The notes: a model not told the origin generated them from the sequence alone. DNA of 9,758 nt from an uncultured Clostridia bacterium (GCA_945926565.1 CAMELY010000046.1:1-9758); one strand, 5' to 3'. Shown: positions 1-5,926, numbered from the stretch's first letter. A program made the numbers and translations.

Positions 1-1
1 C

Positions 2-1219
2 ATGGAGACCATGAAGCGGATCGCCACCAAGCACGGCCTGGTCTGCCTGCTCCACGAGAAGCCCTATGCCGGCATCAACGGCTCCGGCAAGCACAACAAC
101 TGGTCTGTGGGCACCGACGAGGGCGAGAACCTCTTCGAGCCGGGCGACGATCCCCTGCACAACCTGCAGTTCCTGCTGGTGCTCTCCTGCGTGCTGGCCG
201 CTGTAGACGATCACGCCGACCTGCTCCGGGAGTCTGCCGCCGACGTGGGCAACGATCACCGTCTGGGCGCTCAGGAGGCGCCTCCCGCCATCATCTCCAT
301 CTTCCTGGGCGACCAGCTGGATGAGGTGGTGAGCCAGATCATCAACGGCTCCGAGACCGCTTCCGCCTCTGTGGGCGAGCTGAACACCGGTGTCTCCACC
401 GTTCCCGTGCTGCACAAGGACGCCACTGACCGGAACCGCACCTCCCCCTTCGCCTTCACCGGCAACAAGTTCGAGTTCCGTATGGTGGGCTCCCGCGACT
501 CCATCGCCTCTCCCAACACCGCTCTGAACGCCGCTCTGGCTGAGGCCTTCTGTGCCGCCGCCGACGCTCTGGAGGGTGCCGAGGACTTTGAGGCCGCCTG
601 CAAGGCCTACATCAAGGAGTCCCTCATCAAGCATCAGCGCATCGTCTTCAACGGCGACGGCTACTCCGACGCCTGGGTGGAGGAAGCGGAGCGCCGCGGC
701 CTGCCCAACATCAAGAGCATGGTGGACGCCGTGCCCGTGCTGGTGCAGGACGACGTGGTGGCCATGTACGAGAAGTTCAACATCTTCACCCGCGCCGAGC
801 TGGCCTCCCGTGTGGAGGTCCAGTATGAGACCTACGCTAAGAACATCAACATCGAGGCCAACGTCATGATCCACATGGCCTCCAAGGCCTATATCCCCGC
901 CGTGGTGGCCTATACCGGCGACCTGGCCAACACCGTGGCCGCGCTGGAGGCCGTGGACGCCGACGCCTCCGTCCAGAAGGAGCTGCTGAACAAGGTCAAC
1001 GCCCTGCTCAAGCAGGCCTCCGCCGCCCTGGCCGATCTGGAGGCCAAGCTGCCCGCTGTCAACGCCATGGATTCCATGGGCTCCATGGCCCACGCCTTCC
1101 ACGATGTCATCCTGCCCTGCATGGCCGCCCTCCGGGCTCCCATTGACGAGCTGGAGCTGCTGGTGGATCAGGATGTGTGGCCCATGTACAGCTACGGCGA
1201 CCTGCTGTTCGAGGTGTAA
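2..1219 (+). CDS. glnN: Type III glutamine synthetase, C-terminal part (5' end outside window)
   Basis: Glutamine synthetase joins ammonia to glutamate using ATP and is the main entry point for nitrogen assimilation. This is the C-terminal 405 residues of the type III (GlnN) form, whose full length is about 700 residues. Type III landmarks are visible near the start (NGSGKHNNWSVGT), followed by GNDHRLGAQEAPPAIISIFL, VPVLHKDATDRNRTSPFAF and NKFEFRM, which belong to the catalytic beta-barrel, and then a long helical C-terminal region typical of the type. The ATG at base 2 is not the start: it is an internal methionine in a reading frame open to the window edge, and the conserved sequence is already mid-domain there. 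The gene ends in TAA and is followed 33 bases later by a terminator, so it ends its transcription unit. No frameshift or lost motif is seen in the visible part. The family call is firm; the gene symbol follows usual practice for type III enzymes. Confidence 0.95.
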   Translation: METMKRIATKHGLVCLLHEKPYAGINGSGKHNNWSVGTDEGENLFEPGDDPLHNLQFLLVLSCVLAAVDDHADLLRESAADVGNDHRLGAQEAPPAIISIFLGDQLDEVVSQIINGSETASASVGELNTGVSTVPVLHKDATDRNRTSPFAFTGNKFEFRMVGSRDSIASPNTALNAALAEAFCAAADALEGAEDFEAACKAYIKESLIKHQRIVFNGDGYSDAWVEEAERRGLPNIKSMVDAVPVLVQDDVVAMYEKFNIFTRAELASRVEVQYETYAKNINIEANVMIHMASKAYIPAVVAYTGDLANTVAALEAVDADASVQKELLNKVNALLKQASAALADLEAKLPAVNAMDSMGSMAHAFHDVILPCMAALRAPIDELELLVDQDVWPMYSYGDLLFEV

Positions 1220-1252
1220 TTTTCCGACACTCCTTTTCCCTTCCCATAAACA

Positions 1253-1294
1253 GGCGAGTCCCCGCCGGAGCAATCCGGAGGGGACTTGCCTTTT
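1253..1294 (+). terminator. Rho-independent terminator of glnN
   Basis: A 17-base stem (1253-1269 with 1274-1290) closes on a 4-base GCAA loop. It has one G-U type pair and one mismatch, is very GC-rich, and is followed by TTTT and further T-rich sequence. It sits 33 bases after the glutamine synthetase stop codon. Confidence 0.88.
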
Positions 1295-1310
1295 CCGTTC
1301 CATTTTTCCC

Positions 1311-1339
1311 TTGACTTTTTCCGGAAAAATGTGATAAAA
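1311..1339 (+). promoter_or_regulatory. Sigma-A type promoter for the DUF2798 gene leader
   Basis: A TTGACT -35 box (1311-1316) is followed by a 17-base spacer and an ATAAAA -10 box (1334-1339). If the -10 is read one base earlier as GATAAA, it has an upstream TG in extended -10 position. Transcription would start near 1345, about 135 bases before the downstream ATG. The position just after the previous terminator supports a new transcription unit. The call rests on consensus matching only. Confidence 0.6.
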
Positions 1340-1373
1340 AGAGAGTGCCGTGTAGCACATCGTCTCTGATCGC

Positions 1374-1417
1374 AAAGCGTATCTGATCCTCTGAGGATCG
1401 GATGCGCTTTCTTTTTT
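1374..1417 (+). terminator. Intrinsic terminator inside the DUF2798 leader (attenuator or end of a small RNA)
   Basis: A 16-base-pair stem (1374-1389 with 1395-1410, two G-U pairs, no mismatch) closes on a 5-base loop and is followed by C and six T residues (1412-1417). It lies about 30 bases after the predicted transcription start and 62 bases before the next gene, so any transcript from the promoter at 1311-1339 must pass it. A smaller stem using GATCGC (1368-1373) and GCG-T-ATC (1377-1383) would occupy the terminator's 5' arm and could act as an anti-terminator. The terminator itself is clear; regulated read-through is inference. Confidence 0.8.
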
Positions 1418-1479
1418 GAGCGTCCTGTGCCCGGGGCAGTCATTCTATAGCTGCGCGTCACAGCGCGGGAGGTAATACT

Positions 1480-1983
1480 ATGATCAAGACAAAATCCCAG
1501 GGAATCATCTTCGGCATCATCATGTCCTACGCCATGGCCTACGGCATGGAGGTCTACAACATGGCCATCAAGCTGGGCGTTGACCTGCAGGTGGGGGGCT
1601 TCAGCACCATGACCAATCTCGTGTTCTGGGAGGCCTTCAAGGAGGCGCTCTACATGGGCCTCTTCGTCTTCCTGTTCTCCAACCTCTGGGGCAACCGGTT
1701 TGGCGCCGCTTTCGCCGCCCGGCACTGTGATCCGGAGCGGGACAACCCCTATTTCTGCCAGCTCCTGCGCCAGGGCGGCACGGTGGCCGTCATGTGCCCC
1801 ACCATGAGTCTGGTGGCCTCCATTCTCTTCAATATCATCCTGGGCGGCGCCTCCTGGGTACAGCTGCCCGCCATCTGGGTAGGCACTGTGCTGAAAAACT
1901 TCCCCATGGCCTTCCTGTGGAACTTCTTCGCCGCCGCCCCCTTCTCTCACTGGCTGTTCGGCAAGCTGTTCCCGGCGCAATAA
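1480..1983 (+). CDS. DUF2798-type integral membrane protein
   Basis: A 167-residue, very hydrophobic protein with about four predicted membrane helices, near residues 8-28, 48-70, 98-122 and 132-156. The first and second halves look alike: each pair of helices contains a proline or asparagine followed by a run ending in tryptophan-rich sequence (for example PTMSLVASILFN and NFPMAFLWNFF). This fits a tandem arrangement of the short two-helix DUF2798 domain. The function of that family is unknown; a transport or membrane-associated role is only a guess. The start is set by GGGAGG at 1467-1472, seven bases before the ATG. The gene stands alone between its own promoter with internal terminator and a bidirectional terminator, so its expression probably depends on passing the leader hairpin. 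The family assignment is from recognised sequence style, not from a search. Confidence 0.75.
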   Translation: MIKTKSQGIIFGIIMSYAMAYGMEVYNMAIKLGVDLQVGGFSTMTNLVFWEAFKEALYMGLFVFLFSNLWGNRFGAAFAARHCDPERDNPYFCQLLRQGGTVAVMCPTMSLVASILFNIILGGASWVQLPAIWVGTVLKNFPMAFLWNFFAAAPFSHWLFGKLFPAQ

Positions 1984-1995
1984 ATCTCTTGCGGC

Positions 1996-2046
1996 AAAAA
2001 CAAAAGAGGAGCTGTCTCCCTTCCTGGGAAAGCAGCTCCTCTTTGA
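1996..2046. terminator. Bidirectional terminator between the DUF2798 gene and trmO
   Basis: A 12-base-pair perfect stem (AAAGAGGAGCTG at 2003-2014 with its complement at 2033-2044) carries an inner TCCC/GGGA hairpin. It has A-rich sequence upstream (AAAAACAAAA) and T-rich sequence downstream, so a U tract is available in both directions. It serves two convergent genes. Confidence 0.85.
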
Positions 2047-2736
2047 TTATACCTTCACCACATCTACCACGGTGAGCGCATCCCCGCTGACGGTAAAGCG
2101 CACGTCATACCCGGCGAAGGTCAGGCCGTAGCGCCTGGCGGGGTCCTTCTGATAGGCGGGCCTGGGATCCTGGGCCAGAACCCCCAGCAGCGCCTCCCGC
2201 TTCTCCGCCGGGATCCGGGCCAGCAGCTCTGCCGGGCAGTCCACCTTCAGCAGCCTGCGTTCCACACGGTCGGTAAAGCCGCCGGTGGCCTCCGGTCGGC
2301 AGTCCACATAGGGGAGGTAGGGCTTGATGTCCAAAATCGGCGTCCCGTCCATCAGATCCGCCCCGGACACCACCAGCGCATGGCCCAGGCCGGGCCGTTC
2401 CTCCACCCCCTCCAGCCTGACAGAGGACAGGCCGATGGGGTTGGGCCGGTAGGGGGAGCGGGTGGCAAAGACCCCCATGGACTGATTTCCCCCCAGCCGG
2501 GGCGGGCGCACCGTGGGCTGCCAGGTCTCCCGCACCGCCTGACTGAACTGCCAGATCAGCCACAGGTGGGAGAACTCCTCAATCCCCCGGAGGGCGTCCG
2601 GGTTCCGGTACTCTGGCGTAAACACGATCTCCCCCCGCAGGGCCTCCACCAGGCCGCTCTGGCGGGGCACACCGAATTTGGTGGCAAAGTCAGTGCGGAT
2701 GTGGGCGATCACCTTCATGGAAATGATATCAGGCAT
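2047..2736 (-). CDS. trmO: tRNA (adenine37-N6)-methyltransferase TrmO (TsaA/YaeB family)
   Basis: TrmO uses S-adenosylmethionine to methylate N6 of t6A at position 37 of certain threonine tRNAs, a modification next to the anticodon that tunes decoding. The 229-residue length is close to the 235 of the E. coli protein, with both the N-terminal beta-barrel SAM domain and the small C-terminal domain present. Visible family motifs are IRTDFATKFGVPRQSG (residues 13-28), RPPRLGGN (77-84), FATRSPYRPNPIGLSSVRL (90-108) and DGTPILDIKPYLPYVD (130-145). The ATG at 2736 is chosen because GGGAGGG lies just upstream; a second ATG six codons in (MKVIAH) lacks such a site and is less likely. It follows purF on the same strand but is cut off from it by a terminator, and no convincing promoter of its own is seen in the 80-base gap. 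It may rely on read-through. Confidence 0.92.
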   Translation of the reverse strand: MPDIISMKVIAHIRTDFATKFGVPRQSGLVEALRGEIVFTPEYRNPDALRGIEEFSHLWLIWQFSQAVRETWQPTVRPPRLGGNQSMGVFATRSPYRPNPIGLSSVRLEGVEERPGLGHALVVSGADLMDGTPILDIKPYLPYVDCRPEATGGFTDRVERRLLKVDCPAELLARIPAEKREALLGVLAQDPRPAYQKDPARRYGLTFAGYDVRFTVSGDALTVVDVVKV

Positions 2737-2767
2737 AAATCCCTCCCGGAGCCTGAACGCTCCTGTG

Positions 2768-2801
2768 AAAAGGAGGCTGGAACCCGATCTGTTCCAGCCT
2801 C
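2768..2801 (-). terminator. Rho-independent terminator of purF
   Basis: An 11-base-pair perfect stem (2773-2783 with 2791-2801) closes on a 7-base loop. Read on the minus strand it is followed by C and TTTT. It begins 16 bases after the purF stop codon. Confidence 0.8.
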
Positions 2802-2816
2802 TCTTGCCGAGTTCTT

Positions 2817-4235
2817 TTACTTACAGCCGGCAGCGCAGCCGATCTCCTCGTCGGGAATGGGATAGCGCTCGGTAAAGCAGCCGTCGCAGAAGCCGCAGTC
2901 GGCGTCCGGTGCGATCTTGTGCAGGCTCTCCAGGCTGAGGAAGGCCAGAGAGTCGGCGCCGGTCATCTCCCGGATCTCCTCCACCGTGTGGTGGCAGGCG
3001 ATCAGCTTCTCCTTGTCGGGAATGTCGGTACCAAAGTAGCAGGGGGCGATGAACTCCGGGGAGGACACCCGCATGTGCACCTCCGTGGCCCCCGCCTGGC
3101 GGAGCAGGTTGATGATCGCCTTGCAGGTGGTGCCCCGGACGATGGAGTCGTCAATCATGACCACCCGCTTCCCCTCCACCTGGCAGCGGAGGGCGCCCAG
3201 CTTGATGCGCACCGCCTGCTCCCGGCTCTGCTGGTTGGGGGTGATAAAGGTTCGGCCGATGTACCGGTTTTTCACAAAGCCCTCGCCGTAGGGGATGCCA
3301 GAGGCCTCGGCGTAGCCCATGGCGGCGTCCAGGCCGGAGTCGGGCACGCCGATGACCAGATCCGCCTCCACCGGAGACTCCTTTGCCAGGAACCGGCCGG
3401 CGTTCTTCCGGGCCTCATGGACAGACTGGCCGCAGATGACACTGTCCGGACGGGCGAAGTAGATGTATTCAAAGATGCACAGGTGGCTCTTGCCCTGGCA
3501 ATTGGTGCGGATGGAGCGGATGGTGCACTCCTTCTGGCCGTTTTTGGCATCGGGCGGCTCCACCACTACGATCTCGCCGGGCTCCACCTCCCGGATATAC
3601 TCCGCCTCCACGCCGTCCAGGGCGCAGGACTCGCTGGCGAAGTAGACCGCGTCCCCCTTCCGGCCCATGCACAGGGGGCGGAAGCCCCAGGGATCCCGGG
3701 CGGCGATCAGCTTTCGGGGGCTCATGACGATGAGGGAGAAGGCCCCCTTCAAGTGGGGGATGGCCCGGCACACCGCCTCCTCGACGCTGGGGCAGGTGAG
3801 CCGCTCCCGGGCAATGGCGTAGGAGATGATCTCCGTGTCTGAGGTGGTCTGGAAGATAGCGCCGTTGTACTCATACTCCCGGCGCAGCTGCTGGGTGTTG
3901 ACCAGGTTGCCGTTGTGCACCACGGCCAGAGTGCCCTTGACATACTTCAGGGTCAGAGGCTGGGCGTTTTCCCGCTGGCCGGCGCCGGTGGTGGCGTAGC
4001 GGACGTGGCCCACCGCCATGGTGCCCCCCAGCTCCTTCAGCTTTTTCTCGTCAAAGACGTCGCCCACCAGGCCCACGTCCTTGTAATAGGACAGCTCCCG
4101 GTCGTTGGTGGTGGCGATGCCGCAGGCCTCCTGGCCCCGGTGCTGGAGGGCGTAGAGGCCGTAATAGGTGGTTTTCGCGCAGTCGCCCTTGGGATCCCAG
4201 ACGCCGAAGACGCCGCATTCCTCATGAATACTCAT
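2817..4235 (-). CDS. purF: Amidophosphoribosyltransferase (glutamine PRPP amidotransferase)
   Basis: PurF carries out the committed step of purine synthesis: it hydrolyses glutamine and transfers the ammonia to PRPP, giving phosphoribosylamine. The 472-residue protein has an N-terminal Ntn glutaminase domain and a C-terminal phosphoribosyltransferase domain. The start MSIHEEC implies a six-residue propeptide removed to expose catalytic Cys7. Further glutaminase motifs are HVRYATTG (77-84) and HNGN (107-110). The PRPP loop VVMIDDSIVRGTT spans 358-370. Cys253, Cys399, Cys450 and Cys453 match the four ligands of the [4Fe-4S] cluster in the Bacillus-type enzyme, so this is the oxygen-labile iron-sulfur class. 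The ATG is preceded by AGGGGGAA and an extended -10 promoter, and a terminator follows the gene. It appears to be monocistronic, with no other pur gene in the window. Nothing is truncated. Confidence 0.97.
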   Translation of the reverse strand: MSIHEECGVFGVWDPKGDCAKTTYYGLYALQHRGQEACGIATTNDRELSYYKDVGLVGDVFDEKKLKELGGTMAVGHVRYATTGAGQRENAQPLTLKYVKGTLAVVHNGNLVNTQQLRREYEYNGAIFQTTSDTEIISYAIARERLTCPSVEEAVCRAIPHLKGAFSLIVMSPRKLIAARDPWGFRPLCMGRKGDAVYFASESCALDGVEAEYIREVEPGEIVVVEPPDAKNGQKECTIRSIRTNCQGKSHLCIFEYIYFARPDSVICGQSVHEARKNAGRFLAKESPVEADLVIGVPDSGLDAAMGYAEASGIPYGEGFVKNRYIGRTFITPNQQSREQAVRIKLGALRCQVEGKRVVMIDDSIVRGTTCKAIINLLRQAGATEVHMRVSSPEFIAPCYFGTDIPDKEKLIACHHTVEEIREMTGADSLAFLSLESLHKIAPDADCGFCDGCFTERYPIPDEEIGCAAGCK

Positions 4236-4270
4236 CAGAGTTCCCCCTGTTCCGTTCCAAACTTGCCTTT

Positions 4271-4299
4271 ATTCTAGCACATCCCCTCCCTTGCCGCAA
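4271..4299 (-). promoter_or_regulatory. purF promoter, extended -10 type
   Basis: On the minus strand TTGCGG (4294-4299) is followed by a 17-base spacer and TAGAAT (4271-4276). A TG one base before the hexamer makes an extended -10. Transcription would start about 30 bases before the purF ATG. No PurR-type box or purine riboswitch was recognised in the short leader. Confidence 0.75.
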
Positions 4300-4304
4300 T
4301 GGTG

Positions 4305-4332
4305 AGAAATGGAGAGGCTTTTCCCCATTTCT
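4305..4332. repeat. Inverted repeat in the purF/oadB divergent intergenic region
   Basis: AGAAATGG (4305-4312) is matched exactly by CCATTTCT (4325-4332), and pairing continues inward with one mismatch around a short loop. No T tract follows on either strand, so it is not a terminator. It lies directly upstream of the purF -35 box and about 60 bases upstream of the divergent -35 box, as a regulator binding site could. No known operator was recognised. Confidence 0.4.
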
Positions 4333-4389
4333 TCCCGCCTTCTGGGCAATCGGTACGGTAAAATGTCCCATTTTTCTTTTGAAAGTCTC

Positions 4390-4418
4390 TTGACATTTCT
4401 TTTCCGGCGGAGCATACT
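4390..4418 (+). promoter_or_regulatory. Promoter of the riboswitch-oadB transcription unit
   Basis: A perfect TTGACA -35 box (4390-4395), a 17-base spacer and CATACT (4413-4418) as -10. The start would be near 4425, a few bases before the riboswitch closing stem. This spacing supports both the promoter and the leader RNA. Confidence 0.75.
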
Positions 4419-4431
4419 ATTGTTACACTCA

Positions 4432-4520
4432 GCAAAAGGGAGTAGCTTGCAGCAGCTGCTGTGATCCGTTCCGTCAATACGGCTGACGCCCGGAAGGATC
4501 TGAAAAAGCGAGACTTTTGC
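4432..4520 (+). promoter_or_regulatory. yybP-ykoY (Mn2+) type riboswitch aptamer, compact form
   Basis: Closing stem P1 is GCAAAAG (4432-4438) with CTTTTGC (4514-4520). It is followed by GG-AGTAGC, the hallmark 5' element of the class (L1). P2 is an imperfect 7-pair hairpin (4447-4464) with a 4-base loop. P3 pairs GATCC-TTCC (4463-4472, one bulged G) with GGAA-GGATC (4492-4500). It encloses the asymmetric internal loop GTCAATAC (4473-4480) opposite a single C (4491), then a GGC/GCC tip with a TGAC loop. GTCAAT in this loop and GCGAGAC before the P1 3' strand match conserved parts of the Mn2+ riboswitch (compare GUCAAUUC and GCAAGACC in Bacillus ykoY, from memory). In known members L1 and L3 dock to make the metal sites. 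The usual P4 hairpin between P3 and the GCAAGACC segment is missing, leaving only TGAAAAA. Seen: motifs and pairing. Inferred: Mn2+ as ligand. Another ion-sensing class, such as Na+-I (DUF1646), is the main alternative given the gene served. Confidence 0.75.
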
Positions 4521-4570
4521 CGCCGGAGGACTGTTCCGTCCCCTCTGCGGCAAAGGTCTCTTTTCTTTTT
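4510..4570 (+). terminator. Riboswitch expression platform: intrinsic terminator before oadB
   Basis: A 14-base-pair stem (4510-4523 with 4547-4560, one U-G pair) is followed by TTTTCTTTTT (4561-4570). Its 5' arm contains the whole P1 3' strand of the aptamer (4514-4520), so aptamer closure and terminator cannot form together. Ligand binding would therefore stop termination and switch the downstream genes on. The T tract ends 46 bases before the oadB ATG. Confidence 0.88.
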
Positions 4571-4616
4571 CTCCGCCGGCTCCCGAACTTTATACCATTT
4601 TGAGAGGAGTGTTCAC

Positions 4617-5738
4617 ATGCAAGCACTGTTCGGAAATCTGCTCCTGCTCCAGTGGCAGCAGGTGGTCATGTGGGCCATCGGCGGCCTGCTGATCTACTTG
4701 GCCATCGTCAAGGATATGGAGCCCACCCTGCTGCTGCCCATCGGCTTCGGCACCATCCTGGTCAACCTCCCCCTGTCCGGAGCGGTGACCCAGGTGATCG
4801 ATGGCGTTACCGAGACCGGGCCACTCAGCGTCCTCTTTGACGCAGGCATCTCCAACGAGCTGTTTCCCCTGCTCCTGTTCGTGGGCATCGGGGCGATGAT
4901 TGACTTCACCCCCCTGCTGTCCAACCCCAAGCTGATGCTCTTCGGAGCCGCCGCCCAGTTCGGCATCTTCTTCACCCTCTGTATGGCTTTTCTGCTGGGC
5001 TTCGACATCCACGACGCCGCCTCCATCGCCATCATCGGCGCGGCAGACGGCCCAACCTCCATCTTTGTGGCCAACTATTTCAACTCCCAGTACATCGGCC
5101 CTATTGTGGTGGTGGCCTACTCCTACATGGCCCTGGTGCCCATCATCCAGCCCCCGGTGATCCGGCTGATCACCACCAAGGAGGAGCGGAAAATCCGCAT
5201 GGCCTACGCCGACCGGGAGGTCAGCAAGCTGACCAAGATCCTCTTCCCCATCTGCATCACCGTCATCGCCGGGCTGGTGGCCCCCCGCAGCGTGGCCCTC
5301 ATCGGTTTTCTCATGTTCGGCAACCTGATCCGGGAGTGCGGCGTGCTGGATAACCTGTCCGACACCGCCCAGAAAGTACTGGCCAACCTGATCACCCTGT
5401 TTCTGGGCATCACGGTGGCCTCCAAGATGCAGGCGGAGGCCTTTCTCAACCGGGAGACGCTGATGATCCTGCTGCTGGGGCTGGTCGCCTTTGTCTTTGA
5501 CACGGTGGGCGGCGTGCTGGTGGCCAAGCTCTACAATCTGGTCAGCCGGCAGAAGATCAATCCCATGATCGGCGCGGCCGGCATCTCCGCCTTCCCCATG
5601 TCCGCCCGGGTGATTCACAAGATGGGTCTGGAGGAGGATCCCCAGAACTTCCTGCTCATGCACGCGGCGGGGGTCAACGTCTCCGGACAGATCGCCTCGG
5701 TCATCGCCGGCGGCATGATTCTCACCCTGTTCGCCTGA
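4617..5738 (+). CDS. Na+-translocating decarboxylase beta subunit (OadB/GcdB/MmdB family)
   Basis: Beta subunits of sodium-pump decarboxylases are membrane proteins that decarboxylate carboxybiotin and use the energy to export Na+. The 373-residue protein is the short form, like GcdB or MmdB. Conserved positions line up with those studied in Klebsiella OadB: Asp144 in GAADGPTSIF (equivalent of D203), a tyrosine in AYSYMALVP (Tyr168 or Tyr170, near Y229), Asn315 and Ser324 in INPMIGAAGISAFPMSARV (N373, S382). HAAGVNVSGQIASV is near the C-terminus. The frame stays open upstream to 4461, but that stretch is riboswitch and terminator. The ATG at 4617 is preceded by GAGAGGAG and begins the conserved protein. 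A tiny membrane gene follows 17 bases later. No alpha (carboxyltransferase) or biotin-carrier gene is adjacent, so which decarboxylase it serves cannot be told: oxaloacetate, methylmalonyl-CoA, glutaconyl-CoA or malonate types are all possible, as is a role without an alpha subunit. Confidence 0.93.
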   Translation: MQALFGNLLLLQWQQVVMWAIGGLLIYLAIVKDMEPTLLLPIGFGTILVNLPLSGAVTQVIDGVTETGPLSVLFDAGISNELFPLLLFVGIGAMIDFTPLLSNPKLMLFGAAAQFGIFFTLCMAFLLGFDIHDAASIAIIGAADGPTSIFVANYFNSQYIGPIVVVAYSYMALVPIIQPPVIRLITTKEERKIRMAYADREVSKLTKILFPICITVIAGLVAPRSVALIGFLMFGNLIRECGVLDNLSDTAQKVLANLITLFLGITVASKMQAEAFLNRETLMILLLGLVAFVFDTVGGVLVAKLYNLVSRQKINPMIGAAGISAFPMSARVIHKMGLEEDPQNFLLMHAAGVNVSGQIASVIAGGMILTLFA

Positions 5739-5755
5739 CCCGAAAGGAGGCCGTC

Positions 5756-5881
5756 ATGATGTTGGAACAGTTTCTCCCCGTACTGCTCAAGGCCCTGCAG
5801 GGCTGGCTGGGCGTCTTTGTGGTGACGCTGGTGATCATTCTGGTCATCGCGCTGCTGAACTTCTTTACCTCTGACAAATAG
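5756..5881 (+). CDS. 41-residue single-helix protein, minimal gamma-like subunit of the Na+ pump
   Basis: A 41-codon gene too short for routine calling. It is supported by AAAGGAGG at 5743-5750 and a position 17 bases after the beta subunit gene, before their shared terminator. The protein starts MMLEQFLPVLLKALQGW, followed by one strongly hydrophobic helix (about residues 18-36, GVFVVTLVIILVIALLNF), and ends TSDK. Oxaloacetate decarboxylase gamma subunits (OadG) have one N-terminal helix of this style, followed by a soluble tail that contacts the alpha subunit; here only the helix remains. The likely role is to stabilise or assemble the beta subunit in the membrane. Two ATG codons are adjacent; the second (5759) has the better spacing (8 bases) from the ribosome binding site. 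A real small gene is well supported by context; the gamma assignment is inference from position and topology. Confidence 0.75.
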   Translation: MMLEQFLPVLLKALQGWLGVFVVTLVIILVIALLNFFTSDK

Positions 5882-5892
5882 GCAAACACAGC

Positions 5893-5926
5893 GGCCCGCC
5901 GGATATCCGGCGGGCCAATTTTATTT
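5893..5926. terminator. Terminator after the oadB unit, perfect 24-base palindrome
   Basis: GGCCCGCCGG and its complement (within 5893-5916) form a GC-rich stem with an ATAT centre, followed by AATTTTATTT on the plus strand. It lies between the small gene stop codon and the convergent acetyltransferase stop codon. On the minus strand the trailing sequence is only moderately T-rich (GTGTTTG), so termination there is likely weaker. Confidence 0.88.

Noticed and set aside
1416..1450. Possible second promoter (TTGAGC with TATAG) just before the DUF2798 gene
   Set aside because: The spacing is about 19-21 bases and the -10 match is poor; the upstream promoter at 1311-1339 is much better, though a start here would explain the terminator and cannot be fully excluded.
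2747..2762. Small hairpin (GGAGC/GCTCC) just upstream of the trmO ribosome binding site
   Set aside because: Only five base pairs, and no conserved leader motif recognised; chance pairing is likely in GC-rich DNA.
2919..3842. Long plus-strand open frame (307 codons) opposite purF
   Set aside because: The purF product on the other strand is complete and recognisable; this frame is a base-composition shadow.
4461..4616. A 52-codon N-terminal extension of the oadB reading frame
   Set aside because: The stretch is the riboswitch aptamer and terminator, has no ribosome binding site, and the homology to beta subunits begins at the ATG at 4617.
4590..5663. Long minus-strand open frame (357 codons) opposite oadB
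   Set aside because: The product is histidine-, glycine- and aspartate-rich low-complexity sequence, as expected from the complement of a GC-rich membrane protein gene; there is no ribosome binding site or family motif.
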